Positions 61,120-64,000 of a stretch of DNA of 64,000 nucleotides are shown here, piece after piece. Both the position numbers and the translations under genes were made by a program. Under the pieces are notes generated by a model. The model was not told where the DNA came from, ran no database searches, and was given only the letters and a program-made list of their open reading frames with translations. Location of the stretch: assembly GCA_023238725.1 (NCBI GenBank), contig CM041550.1, forward strand, positions 5,651,044-5,715,043, read 5' to 3'. The stretch is from Scortum barcoo. Its lineage: Eukaryota > Chordata > Actinopteri > Centrarchiformes > Terapontidae. How positions within the stretch are numbered: the first letter of the stretch is position 1; every line of letters starts with the position of its first letter.

Positions 61120-62420
61120 CGCAGCCTCGCTCCGCTCAGTGTTATTAATCACAGCCGTGGTTTGGTTGAGCTAGGATTCGCGAAACAGTGGATTTTTCTT
61201 CTCAGATCTGTTCTGGGCTGCTTTTCAGGGCTCATACATCATATCAGAGCCCGGCAGCCCTGGAGTGGCCCACTGACATCTCTCTCACCAAGGGGCTGAT
61301 GAGCGGAGCCGACGGTCACCGCCATTTTAAACACATCTCGAAAACCGCCTCTGGGGCCAGCGCCGCCGCTTGCCCCACTGTGAATTACCATCAGCTCTTT
61401 GTGGGCCGGGGTGGGGGGGAAGAGCTCCAGATCCGACCGAGATGGGCCCACAGACGGGAGGATTTTCACGGCTCTCCCGCAGGGTGTCAAGACACACAGG
61501 ATCCAGTGTTCTTCTTCTGTCCTGGGCGCCCCACGAACCCCATTAACACCGGCATCATGCTGAAGTACACCTCGACACACCGCCACCCCCCACTCCCCTG
61601 CATCTTTCTTTATCTCTGACTTTCTCTCACTTTGGGACCTGTTAATGCCGGCAACCAACAGAGCTGCACTTCAGTGAGGTATCAAAAAGGAAATGGGGGT
61701 TACTGTATTACCCCCCCACCCCACCCCACTTTATCCTTAAACGCACATGTGTGAGTGTGTTTAGCCAATGTGGGAACACACCACAGCTTGAAACAAAGTG
61801 CATATGACCACAGAGAAAAACATACACTCACCTGAATGCATATAAACACACAGAGGCAACAAGATTAAAAAATGGAGTTGTGGATAAAACGAGAAAAAAA
61901 GTGATGGAAAAGGCCATGTGGTGAAAGAAAAAAGAAGAATAAAAGTGTGACTATAGCCCAGTCAGGACTTGTGGCAGTTTTTTTTTCTTTTTTTTTTCCT
62001 CCCAGTCAGTGTTGGAGGGGGAGCAGAGGCGACGGCCCAAAAGGAGCGTTTGATTAAATCTGCGGTTGACGTGTGGGACAGGTGAGATTGATGAGGTTCC
62101 TCTGAGTTTCACACTGTGCGGAGAGCGGGGGTACAGGAACAGAACGCTGCAGTGTGGCGGGCCAGGGCTCGGGGCCCGCTCGCGCCGTGGGGTCCCTCGG
62201 CTGATTAATGGGACTGGAGGCCCTTCAAAAACAGCACTCCCCGCAGACAGGGCCCGACGGTGCTCCAAAAATAACCAGGCAGTGGAGGCAGCCCCGGCCT
62301 CCAGCTCTAACAGGCTGCAGCTTCTGAAGGAACCAGACTTCAATATGGCCTGGGGGGAGATGACCAGGAGGAGCGGTGCCCACTCAGGACAGGAAGCTGT
62401 AACCCGGCTCATTAGAAACT
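61120..62420. other. two GC-rich non-repetitive blocks in presumed wars2 intron 1
   Basis: Blocks at 61,120-61,620 and 62,060-62,420 are GC-rich and have open frames on both strands, but the frames have no recognisable domain, start context or splice partners. The second contains CTCCAAAAATAACC (MEF2-like) and CTGATTAATGGG (homeodomain-like). Regulatory DNA is more likely than coding; not proven. Confidence 0.3.
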
Positions 62421-62938
62421 AAACATTTAAGGACTTTTCTGTTTTATGGGAAGTGACAAACACTGACAACTGATATTGTATCAACCACACTATTGTATTA
62501 CCTGCTCATGTAATTACACGTAACAACTCAAAGAAGTCAGGACTTAACACAACATGACACTAAGGCCTATAAAACCATCAACTAGAAACTAGTTTTCTGA
62601 ATATTCTGTCTATCTTGGCTTAAAAGTTGAGACGTCAAAGTGCTCAGAGGAATGCAAAATTAAACATCTACTGTTTCATTACTAATGGCTTTTATTTTAG
62701 TTTTATAATTTATACCGGAGGTCTGTGTGTTATTCATTTTATGTCTTGCTTCTGTGGTTTTCTTTCTAAATATTTCTGAGCATTGTTTTAGGAGGCCTTT
62801 TGTCACAAGAATTTCTTTGCCAGTGGCTGCTTCATATAATTGTTGTGCACATTACAATGAAGTCTTGAATCCTGAAACCTGAATTTACTGTCTTAAAGGT
62901 CACAAATGGACTTTTAATCAGCATCAGTTTGAAAGTTG

Positions 62939-63260
62939 CAGTGTGTAGGATTTAGGGGATCTACTGGCAAAAATGGAATATAATATTCATGATTATGTTT
63001 TCATTAGTTTATAATAACCTGAAATTAAGAATGGTTGTATTTTCATTTGTTTAGGATGACCTCTTCATATATACAAGGGGAAGGGTCCTTTATAACATCT
63101 TAGTTCTACATTGTTGACATACAATCCAGTCACCAATTGGCACAAGCCGAGCGCAAATGCATCTGACGGCCACCGTAGTTTCTCCAAGACGCTTGGAAAG
63201 GGAGTGGTGAGGGCAGGGGAATTCAGCTGGTTGCAATTTGCAACCTCACTGCTACATGCA
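62939..63260 (+). mobile_element. MITE-like non-autonomous element, 3' end decayed
   Basis: Begins CAGTGTGTAGGATTTAGGGG, then AATGGAATATAATATTCATG, later GACGGCCACCGTAGTTTCTC, and ends TTGCAACCTCACTGCTACAT. I recall a percomorph family with the same internal series whose far end should be the inverted CTAAATCCTACACACTG. Here that right end is not recognisable after 63,251, so the copy is truncated or eroded. No coding capacity. Confidence 0.65.
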
Positions 63261-63609
63261 TGAGTCTGTAGACTTATCATATATTAAAACACTGCACAGT
63301 AGTGGCAGGATTTTACAACTCTGGAAAGTTATCACGATGTTATCTTCCGTTTTGACAATCATAAAGTGAACAGCAGAATTACTACCTGAATCTTAAACAG
63401 ATAAACAACAAGAAATGTGAGTTTGTAATGCGTTTGACTTGCCAACGCTGTCTGTTTCCACATGACGTTGCATTGAAAATGTTGAGCTAGATCACCTTTT
63501 TTGCAGAAGATCTTGTGTTTTATTTGTGTGAGCCCTCTGCATCAGGACCTCCTCTTTTCCAAAAAAGTGGTCTCACTGAAATAGATGACAAAACTTCCTC
63601 TTCCTAAAG

Positions 63610-63644
63610 TCTATCTGAGCCTGACGCCTGCAGGCTCAGATAGA
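63610..63644. repeat. perfect 14-bp inverted repeat with 7-base loop
   Basis: TCTATCTGAGCCTG (63,610-63,623) and its exact reverse complement CAGGCTCAGATAGA (63,631-63,644) flank ACGCCTG. Confidence 0.9.
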
Positions 63645-64000
63645 GCTGCAGCTGAAAAAACACACACTCTTTCCATGGTAGCTACTGACTGTCATCTATA
63701 ATCAACAAGTTACAAATCAGCCACATGAAGAGCCACATTATTAAAGTAACAGCAGTTTTATTAACTTTGCCAAAAAGGACTAATTAGCTTTCAACTTACA
63801 TCATGACTGAAACTGTAATGTTCAGGCCTGTTAAAACCAAAGTGGTTTACCTTCATTATTATCCATGATCACATGTAAAGCAGCTGTATGCAGCTGCAAA
63901 ACCCAAGACTAGCTTAATTCATATGTGATTTTTTTCCCACTGTTGGATAAACACATTCATGCCAGAGCTGCTTGTTTCCATTCAGTGGGTCCTTCCAAAT

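Larger units (their letters stand above)
56175..64000 (-). other. wars2 intron 1 (presumed), including repeats and GC-balanced blocks
   Basis: No wars2 first exon (ATG, mitochondrial presequence, phase-0 donor) could be identified here, so the exon probably lies beyond 64,000; human WARS2 also has a very long first intron. The stretch contains GC-balanced blocks at 56,560-57,060, 58,290-58,810, 61,120-61,620 and 62,060-62,420, a dispersed repeat at 59,395-59,642, a repeat with a CAGTGTGTAGGATTTAG end at 62,939-63,260, and a perfect 14-bp hairpin at 63,610-63,644. Confidence 0.65.

Noticed and set aside
61188..62422. Open frames on both strands in the GC-rich blocks of presumed wars2 intron 1, considered as the missing wars2 first exon
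   Set aside because: No presequence-like N-terminus with a phase-0 donor in the right orientation, and no family match.
1..64000. CRISPR arrays, operons, prophages, tRNA or rRNA genes
   Set aside because: None seen. The window is a vertebrate nuclear locus, and no cloverleaf or rRNA-like sequence was recognised.

Overview
This window reads as vertebrate nuclear DNA, almost certainly from a spiny-rayed (percomorph) teleost. The evidence is two intron-split genes with GT-AG splice sites, abundant (CA)n/(GT)n microsatellites, a (TATC)n tract, and several fragments of dispersed repeats that I recall as common in percomorph genomes. No bacterial, viral or organellar genes are seen. Both genes lie on the minus strand in the order wars2 (upstream) then tbx15 (downstream), which is the arrangement known around human TBX15-WARS2 on 1p12.

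Region by region. About 1-4,860 is intergenic DNA downstream of tbx15. tbx15 occupies about 4,870-41,300: 3' UTR about 4,870-6,022, eight coding exons between 6,023 and 40,738, and a GC-rich promoter region near 40,900-41,300 with two CCAAT boxes and a GC box. The coding exons join in frame into a predicted 610-residue T-box factor with an eh1-like Groucho-binding motif, a basic nuclear localisation motif, a complete T-box and a Ser/Gly-rich C-terminal half. About 41,300-46,100 is intergenic. wars2, the mitochondrial tryptophanyl-tRNA synthetase, runs from its stop at 46,721 to the first exon found, which ends at 56,174. Five in-frame exons give 330 residues with the HLGN, GEDQ and KMSKS signatures. 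The exon carrying the start codon and mitochondrial presequence was not found, so 56,175-64,000 is best read as wars2 intron 1.

The two proteins are not functionally linked: one is a developmental transcriptional repressor and the other a mitochondrial translation enzyme. Their long-conserved adjacency is usually explained by tbx15 regulatory DNA lying in and around wars2. Several GC-balanced non-coding blocks here could be such DNA, but this is inference.

I did not find a new gene system. The most interesting non-coding signals are: perfect nuclear-receptor direct repeats in tbx15 introns (three DR1 and one DR5, plus a DR4 upstream); CA repeats placed within about a dozen bases after three 5' splice sites; a probable 159-bp intron in the tbx15 5' UTR; a pair of TAATCC homeodomain sites two helical turns apart; a 150-bp tandem duplication; and long polypurine blocks.
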